The notes beneath the pieces were generated by a model that saw nothing but the letters and a program-made list of their open reading frames with translations, did no database searches and was not told where the DNA came from. Both the position numbers and the translations under genes were made by a program. This document shows positions 33,559 through 44,577 of a stretch of 64,000 nt of DNA, one piece after another. Where the stretch lies: positions 8,680,001-8,744,000 of the forward strand of contig CM077596.1 in assembly GCA_039654915.1 (NCBI GenBank). Direction: 5' to 3'. The first letter of the stretch is position 1, and every line of letters begins with the position of its first letter. Origin of the DNA: Aquilaria yunnanensis (lineage: Eukaryota; Streptophyta; Magnoliopsida; Malvales; Thymelaeaceae).

Positions 33559-35064
33559 TCTGGTGCCGTCTGTGGGAAACCACTCTCAGGTCGCCGTTGT
33601 TGAAACTCGGCGTTCAAAGGACAAGGGACTCCCGAAGTCCCCGTCCACGCCTGAAACTCAACCGGCTACCGAGCAAACCCTTCTAGGGACTTCCTCGCTC
33701 GAGGAAGAGCGTCCTCTAGTCATAACTATGAGTTTTCTGCGCGACTTTCAGCGCTCTGTTGTGGCTGAAATGACACAGCAGATAGATCGAAGGTGGCCAC
33801 AACCAACTCAGGCCCAAAGGCCTCCCTCGCCAGCACGCCCTAGGGAGAAAAGCCATAAACAAACCTACCGCAGTTCGGGAAGCAGGGATCCACGTAAGGA
33901 GTCTTCGACGGAAAACATGCCCCTCGGGACGCGGCTTACCGGACAAACAGGATTCAAGCTACCTAAAATCCCACGCCAAAAGAGCTCATCACCCGAGGCG
34001 AAGTCCTTATCTCCTCAGTTCTGGAGTCACTCCCCGAAAAGGCGCCGGCAATCTCCTTTCCCGGAAACCTATAAGCACCAGGAGGAGGAGCCTAGTACCA
34101 CGCTCCTTATGGAGAAGATATTGGCGAGGTTGGAGAGAGTGGAAAAACAGGTAGCTCGCAAACTGGTCTGGGCCAGGCTGTCTGAAGCCTTCTGTGGGGA
34201 TGAGTCGCCGTTCACCCGAGCAGTAGTTGAGGCAGCCATGCCAGGTGATTTCCGGGTGCCTCGGCTGGAGACTTATGATGGCCGAACTGATCCACAGGCT
34301 CATCTAACCAAATACAAACACAGCATGGTGATGCACGGTGCTGACGACGCTACCCTGTGCAAATGCTTTGAGGTCACCCTCACAGAACCAGCGACAGCGT
34401 GGTACAATTCATTGGCTCCAGGGACCATCAGGGAGTTCCAGGAGTTATCTACGGCATTTACGCAGCAATTCATTGGAAGTCGGCCAACGGCGAAGATGCC
34501 TGTCCAGATGTTCGACATAGCGCAGAAAAATGGAGAAACCATCTGCGACTATGTCGAAAGGTTTAACAAGGAAGCCTTAAGTGTCCTAGACTTTCGCCCT
34601 GAAATACGCATTCTCGCCATGATATAGGGCCTTCAAAGGGACTCACCACTGTTCTATGAATTTTCCAAAGACCCTCCGGACACGCTTGGCGAATTCTACC
34701 GAAGGGCCGAGTGACATATGACAGCCGATGAGCTGAGAATGGGCAGAATGAAGTCTGATCACACTCACGCCGAAGGGTCCAGCCAGCAAACGCGATATCC
34801 AGCTGACCAAGCAGGATGACCTCGGAGGTTTAAGGGAAGGAAATCCCTGACCTTCACACCCCTGAACACCACGAGGACCAACATCCTCATGACGATGGAA
34901 AGACAGGGGAACCAGATTCAGCGGCCAAGGGCCATGACCGCTGATAACAAAAAGAACATGAAGAAGTTCTACCAGTTTCACCGCGACCACGGCCACGACA
35001 CCGAAGACTGCTTCCAATTAAAAAAGTACATAGAATCGCTGATAAAACAAGGCCAACTTCGGTG
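33527..35064 (+). pseudogene. Element B gag
   Basis: An open frame of 366 codons runs from ATG 33527 to TAG 34625-34627. It continues in the same frame past TGA 34712 and TGA 34817 to a stop near 35063. The first 10-11 codons lie inside the LTR; a start after the primer site cannot be excluded. The gag capsid domain is around 34230-34620 (RLETYDGRTDPQAHL, ATAWYNSLAPGTIREF). The zinc-knuckle-like FHRDHGHDTEDC is near 34976-35012, with Tyr in place of its first Cys. Three in-frame stops mean it is inactive. Confidence 0.82.
33561..33578 (+). other. Element B primer-binding site
   Basis: TGGTGCCGTCTGTGGGAA, 2 bases after the LTR end; same as in element C. Confidence 0.78.
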
Positions 35065-37006
35065 ATATCTGCGAATGCCTTCCCCGAAAGGGAGAAAAGA
35101 GGAAGAAGGCTACGGCCATATTTTCAGGCTCACCCTATCATCGTCCGAAGTAGTCTACCTCTACGGGACGTCATGAGGAAAGTTGATCATTCAGGAAGGC
35201 TTTCCAAATGGTGCATAGAGCTTGGCGAACACGACATTACTTATGAACCTAGGAAAGCCATAAATGCTTAAGCCCTGGCAGACTTCATTGCCGAAGTACC
35301 CATCACCGAGGACAGCCATCCGGATCCCGGCGAAGGTGAGCCGGAATGAACTTTGTATGTTGACGGAGCCTCGGGGTCCAAACACCAAGGAGCTGGGGTA
35401 ATTATCAGAGGTCCGGAAGGTCTAAAAGTAATGAAGGCCATCAAGTTCAGCTTTAACGTCACTAACAATGTGGCTGAGTACGAAGCTCTCATAGCAGGGT
35501 TGCGCCTAGCCAGAAAAATTGGTGTAAGAAACTTGAAAGCCCATAGCGACTCCCAGCTAGTAGTTCGACAAACAGCAGGGGATTACGGGGCGAAGGACCC
35601 GACCTTGGAAAAATACCATGAACTGGTAGCAAAGCTTATCCGAGAGTTTGACACCGTACGAATCGAAAATGTGCCTCGGCGAGATAATGCCGAGGCAGAT
35701 TGCTTGGCAAAGTCGAAAACATGCACCAAGGTACTAAACCGCCCGAGCACCGTAGTGCTGAGCATAGTAACTTCAGGAAAAGGCTGGAAAGACCCGATAA
35801 AAAGATATCTTGCAACCAATGCACTCCCCGAAGACCACAACGAAGCTGCAAAAGTGCGAAGACGCTCCGGTCGTTTCTTCTTGATTGGAGAAGAGTTATA
35901 TCGTCAAGGATATGCAAATCCACTACAGAGGTGTGTTGGCGAAGAGGATACTGAAATGATCCTTGAAGAAGTTCACGAAGGCGCTTGTGGTTCGCACATA
36001 GGAACCGACGCCCTAGCAGCAGTGATACTTTTGGCCTACCCTAAGAAAGGATGCTAGGCAGTCCGTCCAGAAATGTGGTAACTGCCAAAGACACGCAAGT
36101 ATCCAAATGACACCCTCGGAATTGGTAACTTCGGCTGACTATCCCTAGCCCTTCGGAGTTTGGGGCATAAACCTCATCGGGCCACTCCCGATAGTGCCCA
36201 GAGGCGTGAAGTTCTGCGTGGTCACAGTAGATTATTTCTCCAAATGGGTTGAGGCAGAACCCTTGGCGACTATCTCGGCAAAAGATGTGCAGAAGTTCGT
36301 ATGGAAGAACATTGTGTGCAGATTCGGCATACCAAAGGTGTTAGTAGCCGATAATGGATCCCAGTTTACGGACAAAAAGTTCCAAGAATTTATCAACAAC
36401 CTCGGAATAAAAATGCACTTCGCCCCAGTAGCCCACCCCCAAAGCAATGGTCAAGTAGAAGTATCTAATAGGACCATAAAAGATGGTCTGAAAAAGAGGT
36501 TGGGGGAAGCAAAAGGGAAATGGCCAGGAGAGCTCCCAAGTGTGTTATGGAGCTACCGAACAACACCCCGAAAAGCCACAGGGGAAACACCTTTTTCACT
36601 TGTTTTCGGTACAGAGGCCATCATCCCAATTGAGGTAGTACAACCATCGGTGCGAGTACAAGTGTTTGATGAAAGGGGAAATGACCTCGGCCTGAGAGCC
36701 AAGCTGGACCTCGTCGGCGAACACAGAGAAACAGCCGAGCTGAAAAGAAAAGCCTTTCAGCAAAGAATGGACGCGGTAATAAACTTGCGCGCCAGGCCGA
36801 AGGGAATAAAGAAAGGAGACCTCGTTCTCCGAAAGGCTGAATTTGGGCCCCGAAGGCCATCCCACGGAGTACTTCGCACAAAGTGGGAAGGTCCTTATCT
36901 GGTACTTGCCGAAGTGCGAAAAGGAGTTTACAAACTCGGCGATACCGAAGGCGTAGAATTAAAGAATACATGGCATTTGGATGCCTTGAAAAAATTCTAT
37001 GCTTAG
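35065..37006 (+). pseudogene. Element B pol remnant: RNase H and integrase, no protease or RT
   Basis: After gag the sequence goes directly to the RNase H entry motif (GRLSKWCIELGEHDITY, about 35190). The second, archaeal-type RNase H follows (LYVDGASGSKHQGAGVII from about 35353; EYEALIAGLRLA; SDSQLVV). In-frame TAA 35269 and TGA 35347 interrupt it. A frame change lies between about 36010 and 36190, in the integrase zinc-binding part. The open frame 36194-37006 has the integrase core with DYFSKW, ADNGSQF and NGQVEVSNR, so the acidic triad looks intact. The C-terminus ends ALKKFYA. Loss of protease and RT makes it dependent on another element. Confidence 0.85.
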
Positions 37007-37423
37007 GATTTTGGTGGGAAAATGGTACAAGTTAGAAAAATTTCTAAGTACAAAAGTTTCTTAGGAAAAATTTTCTAAGTACAAAAGCTTCTTTTCACTA
37101 GAACAGTCGTCGCCGAAAGAAAGCTTATTTACAAAGGTTATCAACCTTCTCTGAAGATTGGAGATTCACTTAAGAGAATTTCTACCCCGAATGGTTAAGC
37201 AATGTGATTCCAAGGCTAAATAAGTCTAGCTATGATCTTCCGAAGTCTCTTGAGCGAACGTGTTCGGGACAGTGAGAAATAAAAGATTTTGCGCAACAGA
37301 CTTAGCCAAAAATTCATGAAAGAAAGGGTCTTTATTAAGATAGATCTGCTTACAAAGAAAGAAGTTCGCCAAAAGAAGAAGTACAAAACAGAAGAAAAAG
37401 AAGGCAAAGGACCCTAATACGAA
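37007..37423. other. Spacer between element B pol and antisense ORF
   Basis: Short near-repeat of TTTCTAAGTACAAAAG around 37036-37090; no coding signal. Confidence 0.5.
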
Positions 37424-39857
37424 CTAAGGAATCTCGGCATCTTGGGAGCCACCAGCTTCTCCGTCCTTATCCACCGCCTTCGGTGCCGGAAGAGGGAAGG
37501 GCAGTTTAAGTTGCTCGATTTTGGACCAAGACCATCGAGGCCCCTCGGGGATGTTTAGGGCCTCCAAAACGGAGAGGTCCAGATCTGGGAACCTCTGCAG
37601 AACTTGATGCCGAGCAAGGCAGAAGCCGTCTTGGAAACCGACCTTTGTCATTTCGTCGGCCTTCTCCTTCCCGACTGCTAGCTCATCACGTTCCCTCTCC
37701 AGATCCGCAACCTCCTTCTTCAGTGCCTTCATCTTCTTCTTCTTCGGCTCCTTCTTCAAAGACTCGACCTTAGCCTGGAGCTTGGCCTTCTCAGCAAGCA
37801 CCTTCGCCAGGAGAGCCTCAGACTCTGACTTCTCCTTTTGAAAAGCTTCATTTGCCGAAGTCAGCTCCGCCACCTTGGAGCCAAAGTCAGAAATCTTCTG
37901 GGAGGAGTCCTTCAAAAGTTACTCTTTTTCCTTCAAGAACTCCTCCCGAACGGCAGCAACCTCCTTCTTCGTAGCTTGAGCCATCTCCGTGTTCTTGGCA
38001 ACCAAGTCGGAACACATGGCCTTAGAATTTTCTATGCAGTCTAAGGCCGAGACTCGGAACGCCGCTTGCCTCGCTGCCCGAACCCTGAGGAAGCCAGTGA
38101 ACCCCAGCAGCTACAAACAAGTAAGAGCAAAGTCAATAAGGCAAAAAATAATAAGCCAAGTACTTAGAAGAAATGAAAAAGGAGAAAACAAAGGCGAGAA
38201 GTATACCTGGGCAGCGTGCTCGGAAACTTTTGCGGCAAGGGACTCATCGTCCGAGCACGCCTCGGAAATGGCCTTGAAGGAGGCCTCGGTGAGGATTCCC
38301 TTTGAAATTTGGTTGACCATTTGCTGGCCGTCGCCAGAGTACAAGTTCATGTCCTCCATAAACGACCAGAAAGGCTCCCTCGGGATCTTCCCCTTCGGGA
38401 TATGGGAATCCCGAAGGGCCCGTTTCCGGGCGTGCTCAACCATCCAGCCCGAAGATGGTACCTCCTCTACACAGCAAAACAAGAAGCTTGTCAAGACAAA
38501 TAAATCCTCAAAGTTCAAAAGATAAAGGCACCACAGCTTGTCTAAAAAACGAACCTAGCGGCACCTCGGTGACATCATCATTAGCGTCCCGGACCCCCTC
38601 GGCAGAAATCTCCTTCCGGCGCTCCTCAGCAAAAGGGACTTTCACCAAGGCGTCCAAAAGAGCCGCCGAGGAAGTGGAACTCCGAGAAAGGGCGTTAGCA
38701 GCGACCTCGGGCGGCTGGGCAACACCGGCGTCAGGCTCTTCGCGCACCTCCTCGGGAATTTCCGGCTGAGGAGGAGGCGCGTCTTTCTTCGCCTGTTTGG
38801 CAGAAGATGGCCCGGCCCCAGACGCTTTCCGCCTTCGGGAGACGGCCTTCTTTGTTTGCTCCCCCTTCTCGGCTTAACCAAGGAAGAGCGCCTTGTAGTA
38901 AGCAGCGGAGTCGTCGCCCTTCTCTGAAACAGAAGGAAAACATCAGTGTGAGTCTAAGATGTGTCTATAACAAAAAAACTTTTGAGATAACTTACGCTCA
39001 CAAAAGGTCTCGTAAGTAACCTCTTCCCGAAGGAGTTTTACCAGCCAGGAGTCTTTCCCTGCGATAGCAAGAGTCGGCATCTCGAGGTCCGTCTCGTGCT
39101 CCTTCACTACCCCTAGCTCTCGAAGGACCTCCTCGGTCATCAGCTTCCACATGATGGGGAAGGGGTAGAGGGAGCGTGAAGGGATCTCGGAATCCCAGTC
39201 AGAGACTGCTCGGATCCGTCTGTCGAAGTCCATGAATCTAGGTGCCAACTCAGGAGGCAGCAGCATCCTCGGATCTACGACATCCGTCTCCAGCCTTCCC
39301 GAAGCCCACAAGGTCGGAACGTACGACCAGGCCTCCTCCATCTTTAGAAAAAAGAATTTTTCTTGCCACCCTCGCCAGCTGTCCTTAATGGCTAAGGTGA
39401 ACATATACTTTTTGCTCCCTGATCCTTGGGGCAGCATGAAGTAAAAGCCACCCTTCGGGACCGCGTAGAGCTTATAGTACTGCATAAAAAAAATGAAATG
39501 GGGTTATATTTTGAAAACGCCGCACATGCAAAGGAAGGCGTTAAAATAGCAGTACAAGTTCGGGGGAAGTTGATTTACGGCAATGCCATGAAATTGGCAA
39601 AAGTCACAAATCACCCTCAAGGGAGGAAACCGAAGTCCGGCCTTCAGTTGGGCGCGAAAAACGGTAACCTCATTTCGGCGGTTCATAAAACTGACCACCT
39701 GAGGGCCAGGAAGTCTGGTGATGGCGTAAGAAGGAAGAAAAAACCTTTTGGTCCATCTTTCTAGTTTTTCCAAAGACGTACAGCAAGTATGATTGAGAAG
39801 AGGAAGCCAACTCTCTAGGATGGGGGAAATAGTCATAAGAGGAGTTGGCGAAGACAT
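37424..39857 (-). pseudogene. Element B antisense ORF, four exons (best preserved copy)
   Basis: Minus-strand exons: exon 1, 38996-39857; exon 2, 38555-38923; exon 3, 38207-38466; exon 4, 37424-38110. All introns are GT-AG and sit at the same places as in element C. Exon 1 (MSSPTPLMTISPILESW...) holds the putative gypsy-type transposon domain; exon 2 is Lys/Ser-rich; exon 3 has RALRDSHIPKGKIPREPFW; exon 4 is a coiled coil (FQKEKSESEALLAKVLAEK) ending in FQDGFCLARHQVLQRFPDLD and GPRWSWSKIE. Stops: TAA near 39504 (Glu in C), TAA near 38875 (Gln in C), and TAA near 37921 in exon 4. Apart from these point changes the gene is intact. Antisense ORFs downstream of pol are known in Tat elements; their function is not. 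Confidence 0.85.
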
Positions 39858-40540
39858 TTTTGGAGAAAAAAAAAATGACTTCGGGGAATAATAAACCGAC
39901 TTCGGAAAAGCTTTAAAATCAAAGGACTCTGGAAATCAAAACCCACCAAATGTTTTGCCGAAATCTTGGTTTGAAGTTGCCGTCACGAAAGATGGCCGGA
40001 AAAAACTCCGTTAACAGCACCGTCGCAAAAAGCAGAAGAGAACGCAAAAACAGTTAAAAGGCAGGAGGGAAGCAAAATTAGAAGCAAAAGGAAATTATGA
40101 CGGAATGGCGTATATATAGGCTGAGGGGGGGTAGCCAAACCGGCGTTATAAGTACTCCGCGAAGGCGAAAAGTCGCCATAACTGCTCTTTGCGCATAAAA
40201 AGGCGCGCCTGCTATATCCGATGCAGTCCCCGCCAATAACAAGTTGCCACGTGTCAGCCATCGCGCCAAAAGAAGGACACGACTTCTGACACCCCTAAAC
40301 CTTGGGCGCGCCGCTCCAGACTGACACACCTGTTTACGAGACGCAACGTTGCGCAGACCTACAAAAGGAGAGAAGTAGGTTACCTTGAAGACACCAAAAG
40401 ACAGGTTATGGGCGAACAGCCTACGTCTTCGGACAAAAGGTCCATCTTCGGCACAGGTATTACGCCCAAAGCCCCGAAGGACGCTCTCCGAAAGCTGACA
40501 AGCCGAAGTTTCCACTTCGGCTTTCTGGAGGGGGGGCCTG
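39858..40540. other. Element B region between antisense ORF start and 3' LTR
   Basis: No coding signal. It carries the antisense promoter motifs (see 40111-40253) and ends with the polypurine tract GGAGGGGGGGCCTG directly before 40541. Confidence 0.65.
40111..40253 (-). promoter_or_regulatory. Antisense promoter of the element B aORF (TATA box and CACGTG)
   Basis: Minus-strand TATATATA (40111-40118) is 254 bases upstream of the start at 39857. CACGTG within GCCACGTGTCA (40248-40253) is about 130 bases further upstream. Confidence 0.62.
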
Positions 40541-41402
40541 TGATAGCCGAAGGGCTATCGCCTCTCTCACTACATACTTCCTGCCAGTAGCGTGGTCGGG
40601 AAACCTAGCGTCACCCGAAGGAGGCGCTATCACTAACCTCGGAAGGAGCGAAGTCAAACGCCTCGAACTCAGAACTTCGGCTGGTACGTTAGGAATTTCA
40701 AAGATGTTGCCGGCTCCCTCAGGGGACCGAATGGATCGCCTTCGGGAATAAAGAACCAGCAATTGCAAGCAGGAGAGACTCTCCCCGAAGGCAGAACCCT
40801 CGAGCCAGAGAACTCCCCGAACTACGGGCATGATTCCCGAGGAAGGGCACCCGTACCAAAGGATGACCTCGCCCAAAGGACCTCAGGAGTACGGCATGAG
40901 CATTTAAGGAGCCTCTGACATGTCGCCCACAGGTGCTACACGCCGCCTCAAGCGGCGGTCTGACACGCCGACGCCGTCCGAGTCCTGTCACAACCTATCT
41001 CGGACCAAGATTCAAGGAGCCTACAAACGGCTACTTGTCCCCTACGCCCGAAAGTACAGAGAGCATCCGACTGAACACGTGTCGTGATCTGAACGGGCTA
41101 GGCACTCCTATAAATACCAGGAAACAAGCCCTGGCAAAGGATCCGACCCCTTCTCCCTAAGGAAAATAAAAACAGGCAAGGCCACTTAACCCCTTAGTGC
41201 TCCTCCTCTATCGTCCTTCAGGACACTAACTTGGGCGTCGAAGGCTCCTCCCCGGAAAAACACTCCGGGGACTTCCTGACCTCTTTTCTTCTGAGCATTT
41301 CAGGCACATTCCTCTGGGGAACCTTTGCTCCAGACGTCCTCCCTCACAGGAAGTCCCTCCCGAAGTCATAATGTCACCCGACGAAGATGCCGCTGGGCAT
41401 CA
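40541..41402 (+). repeat. Element B 3' LTR (862 bp)
   Basis: Starts TGATAGCCGAAGGGCTATCG and ends GGGCATCA, followed by target duplication TCCTT at 41403-41407. Confidence 0.9.
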
Positions 41403-41407
41403 TCCTT

Positions 41408-41464
41408 ATCGGAAGTCCCTCTCAGGCCTATCATGTCGTACAACGAAGATGCCAACGGGCATCA
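41408..41464 (+). repeat. Element A 3' LTR, right end
   Basis: ATCGGAAGTCCC... to GATGCC-AAC-GGGCATC-A repeats the end pattern of element B's LTR. It is the last part of element A and marks the border of the retrotransposon nest. Confidence 0.82.
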
Positions 41465-42591
41465 TAGTCAATATTTTTAATTTTCCATTTGCAATTTCTA
41501 CATGTGCTTAAAATTGTTGTTCATTTTTTACTTCATAATGTTGTTCACTTGCTAGAGTTTGCTTTTCTGTTTACAAAACCAATGAATTCCAAACCAGATA
41601 TGAATAATAGATCTAAACATAAAAAAGCAAACAACGAATCAGATCAATACACGAATTCTAAACCAAATCTAAGTGGAAAAAAATAAGAAATAGAGCAATG
41701 AATTAGATCAAACCAAGAATCAGAACAACACACCAGATTCAAAAACTCAAAAAACCACAACAAAATTGAAATATTAAACAAATATAAACATAGACAAAAG
41801 CAATAATCAGATCAAAACATGACTCGTAACTACAAATTTAGAAGAGCAAAACAACAAACTCTTATAAACAGAACAACAACAAATTCTTATGAATGAAACT
41901 TTATAAATTGACTAAATCTAATAACAATATTGAGAAACAGCAAAAATAGAACAAATTTAATAACAACGGCGAATGAACAAGATGACAGCTACGGCAAGAG
42001 AATGGCAGAAGAGCCGGTGATGAAGCTGAAGAAGCAAAACAAACCAAATCTGAAAACAACGAGAGAACGTTGAAGAGGATGCGGAGACGGTGACGATGCT
42101 GGAGAAGTACAAACGGACCAAATCTGATAACAATGGCTAGGGAACGATGAGGAAAAGGAACAATGACAAAGCCAGAGAAGCAGTAATGGACTAGATCTGA
42201 CAACAACGGTGAGACAACGTGAGGATGAGGAGGAGAAGATATTGACAAAGACAGGCAAGGATGACCAAAACAATGAGGAGCAGGTGGAGTGAGGGGAAAG
42301 CTCAGATCTGAAATTGAGGAAGGCAAAAAAATGTATAGAGAAGGCGGATTTGTGGCGCGTTTTTCAAAGGATGAGTTGCATGGGTGTAGTGTATGAATTA
42401 TATACCATGAGGCTTAAAAGAAATGCTACCCGAACAGATAAACAAGCCATAGGTTCTTCCAACTAATAAATTCAAAACTCGTACAGTGTTAACGGTTACA
42501 ATAAGTACACAATCCCAAAAGTGATTGGAACCCCAAACAATGCTAAGACCCCGTACCAATTCTAGTACAACACAAGCAAAGAATATATTCA

Positions 42592-42594
<3 letters not shown>
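41465..42594. other. Intergenic DNA between element A and the DUF936 gene
   Basis: AT-rich at first. From about 41950 it becomes purine-rich with a degenerate repeat near 41951, 42044, 42117 and 42190 (AAATCTGATAACAACGG-like, spacing about 72 bases after the first). The long minus-strand frame across this part is low complexity and shows no domain, so it is not called. The last part is probably the DUF936 gene's 3' UTR and downstream DNA. Confidence 0.5.

Positions 42595-42642
<48 letters not shown>
42595..42642. repeat. (TA)24 microsatellite
   Basis: Forty-eight bases of uninterrupted TA. It begins 25 bases after the stop codon of the DUF936 gene on that gene's strand, so it is probably in the 3' UTR. 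Confidence 0.95.
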
Positions 42643-42645
<3 letters not shown>

Positions 42646-42667
42646 CTCTGACGTGCAGCTAACTGTT

Positions 42668-44577
42668 CTACGGGTTCTTCATCTTAATTCTTAGCTTCCT
42701 AGCTATGTTTGCAGCCTTGGGATGAACTGGCCTCTTGCTGCTATCACTCTGTTCAACCTCAACCCAGTTTATAAGCTTCAATATTAGGGATTGGGCCACC
42801 TTTTTAACATCTGCATCAGCTGAGTTTTTAGCTTTCTTCATGCCATTCTCTAGAGCTTTCTCTATGAACTCCATGAACCAGTTGCCTGCTTCAGTCTCTA
42901 TGTGCTTCCCCAGTTCAATAGTATTGCTCATGCTCAAGATTCCCGGAACCGAGGACGGCTTCCTGTTTTCATCGTTCTGCTTTGTCCTCTGCTCAGTTCT
43001 CCTCTCTGGCAAGGCTGCAGCAACTGACTTGCACAACACGTTTCTCTTTTTGGATGAGTTTTGCAGGATGTCACGCAAGATCCCGGGTTCTTCTTCTCCT
43101 GGATCAGATTCTGGTGACTCAAAAGCCGTAGTAGCTGCTAGAACAGATGACATTTCAGTCACTGACTGCACTATTTGCGTGTGGAACTCCAAAAACTTGT
43201 CAAAGCAAGCCGCTGGTGCTTCTGCTCTTGCTGATTTGCTCAATGTAGAGAACATCCTGCAAGTAACACAAGGACTAATCACCATTTCCCAGATAACAAA
43301 ATAGAAAGGTTTTTCAGAAGTCTAATTTTGATATTTACTTGAGGGAGCGAACTAATGTTTCTGTAGCAGAAGCATGTCTTAATGCTTGAAGGGCAATCTT
43401 CTGGGCTGTTTCCCTTTGCTGCACAGCTTCCTGTTGGAGTACACAACGTACAAACAAGTAAGCAAATTTGAAGCAGCAAAAGCTCATTAGTATTTCAGTA
43501 CCCAAATCACCAACCTTCACTAATACGTTAAGCTTTCCGGGCAAATTCAATGGCAAAGTGTTGCTGTTTTCGGAGGTTGTCGGTGTTGGGTTGGAATTAC
43601 CGGACTGAGACAGTGTTTGAGCAGTCACATTGACCTGTGCAGCAAGTTGAATGGAGGCAGCTATTGTTCTGCCGCTTCTCCTCAAGCTCGAAGGTGGCGT
43701 TGCGCTTTTCTTTTCCTGCATAAACGGGGAACAAACTAGATCATAAAATCGAATTCAACACCAAAGGAACCAAGTAGACCAGATATGTTCGACATATTTC
43801 TATGGAGGTTGATAAGAAGAGGAAAAATGTACCTACAGCTGAGGGGAGTGGAGTGGTTGCAGTTCTCTTGTCTCTGGCGCAAACGCTCTTGCTTCTTGGG
43901 AGCTTGGCGTTTGCGGAAGGAGGAAAGGCGCAGCTCTTCCTCATCATCGTGGAAGGGCTTTCCCCAAATTTTGCTTCAGACATTTTGGCTAACAATCCAC
44001 CGCCATATGAGCTCCTCATTCGGACATTTGAATCCCCCTCCGTGGGCACTTTCCTTATCATCGGACTCCTCACCGGCGTGCACTGGTCCAGGTCCATAGG
44101 CACCGGCTTCAGCACCATCGGAGACGACACCCCATCGGTACCTTCCCCTTGCCCTGTTCCCCAAGAACCTCGTCTACGACTCTTCGACTCACTCCTCTCT
44201 CCCTTCCGCCGGAGACCCATCAGCGGTTCCGGCGTCCCCACCAGCGGGTGACGGCCGGGGAGCGGTTTGGCGCCTTTAACAATCGGCACAGGGGAACCCG
44301 GCTCCAATCTATCGACATAGATGAACTGACCCAGCTGCATTTTATTGCTGAGCACGAAATCGTGTTGCTCCGACGGGAGACTAGAGTAGATCGAGTGCGT
44401 CGAATCCGAGAGCTTTATATAGAAGCCATGTTTGGGCCAGAGATTCTTCTCGTCGAGATCGGCGGGGACGATGTCCGTGACCTGCAAGAGCGAGCTCCGG
44501 TGCTCGCTGGTGGGTTTAACGCCGGTCTTCATTCCGTTCAGGAGCTGGAGCAAAACTCCAGGTGCTAAAGTGGCCAT
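42668..44577 (-). CDS. DUF936 family protein (plant-specific), four exons, about 540 aa
   Basis: Minus-strand exons: 43837-44577, 43515-43715, 43339-43430 and 42668-43256. All introns are GT-AG, phases agree and the total is 1623 bases including the stop. The start is the ATG at 44575-44577; no other fits the family N-terminus ([16 protein letters not shown]). The first 120 residues are the conserved DUF936 N-terminal region ([58 protein letters not shown]). The middle is basic and Ser/Pro-rich with many RSK-type stretches (about 130-330), typical of a disordered linker. The C-terminal part (about 340-540) is helical and carries [16 protein letters not shown] and [16 protein letters not shown]. 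The gene looks intact. The family is plant-specific and its biochemical role is not settled. The exon 1 donor could also be four bases downstream, but that breaks the frame. Confidence 0.87.

Larger units (their letters stand above)
32697..41402 (+). mobile_element. Tat-lineage retrotransposon B, in the 3' LTR of element A
   Basis: The two LTRs are both 862 bp (32697-33558 and 40541-41402), flanked by TCCTT at 32692-32696 and 41403-41407. The internal part has gag, RNase H, integrase, a minus-strand spliced ORF and a polypurine tract. Protease and RT are missing. It is the most complete Tat copy in the window and serves as the reference for A and C. Confidence 0.9.
1..41464 (+). mobile_element. 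Tat-lineage Ty3/Gypsy retrotransposon A (outermost, interrupted, 5' end outside window)
   Basis: Element A survives as three segments: 1-2232, 30363-32696 and 41408-41464. It shows the end of pol, a spliced antisense ORF split between 517-2232 and 30363-31111, a polypurine tract at about 31898-31909, and a 3' LTR starting TGATAGCC at 31912 and ending GGGCATCA at 41464. Two younger elements interrupt it: Athila at 2232/30363 and Tat element B at 32696/41408. The antisense gene downstream of pol is the hallmark of the Tat/Ogre-Grande group. The 5' LTR and most of gag-pol lie left of the window, so A's target duplication cannot be checked. The base after its end is 41465, where AT-rich host DNA begins. 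Confidence 0.85.

Noticed and set aside
41901..42326. 141-aa minus-strand frame rich in Ser, Leu, Pro and Phe
   Set aside because: Complement of a purine-rich repeat; low complexity, no domain, no splice or start context.
43742..44568. Plus-strand frames of 104, 149 and 139 aa over the DUF936 gene
   Set aside because: Shadows of exon 1 of the minus-strand gene, which has clear family motifs and splice sites.
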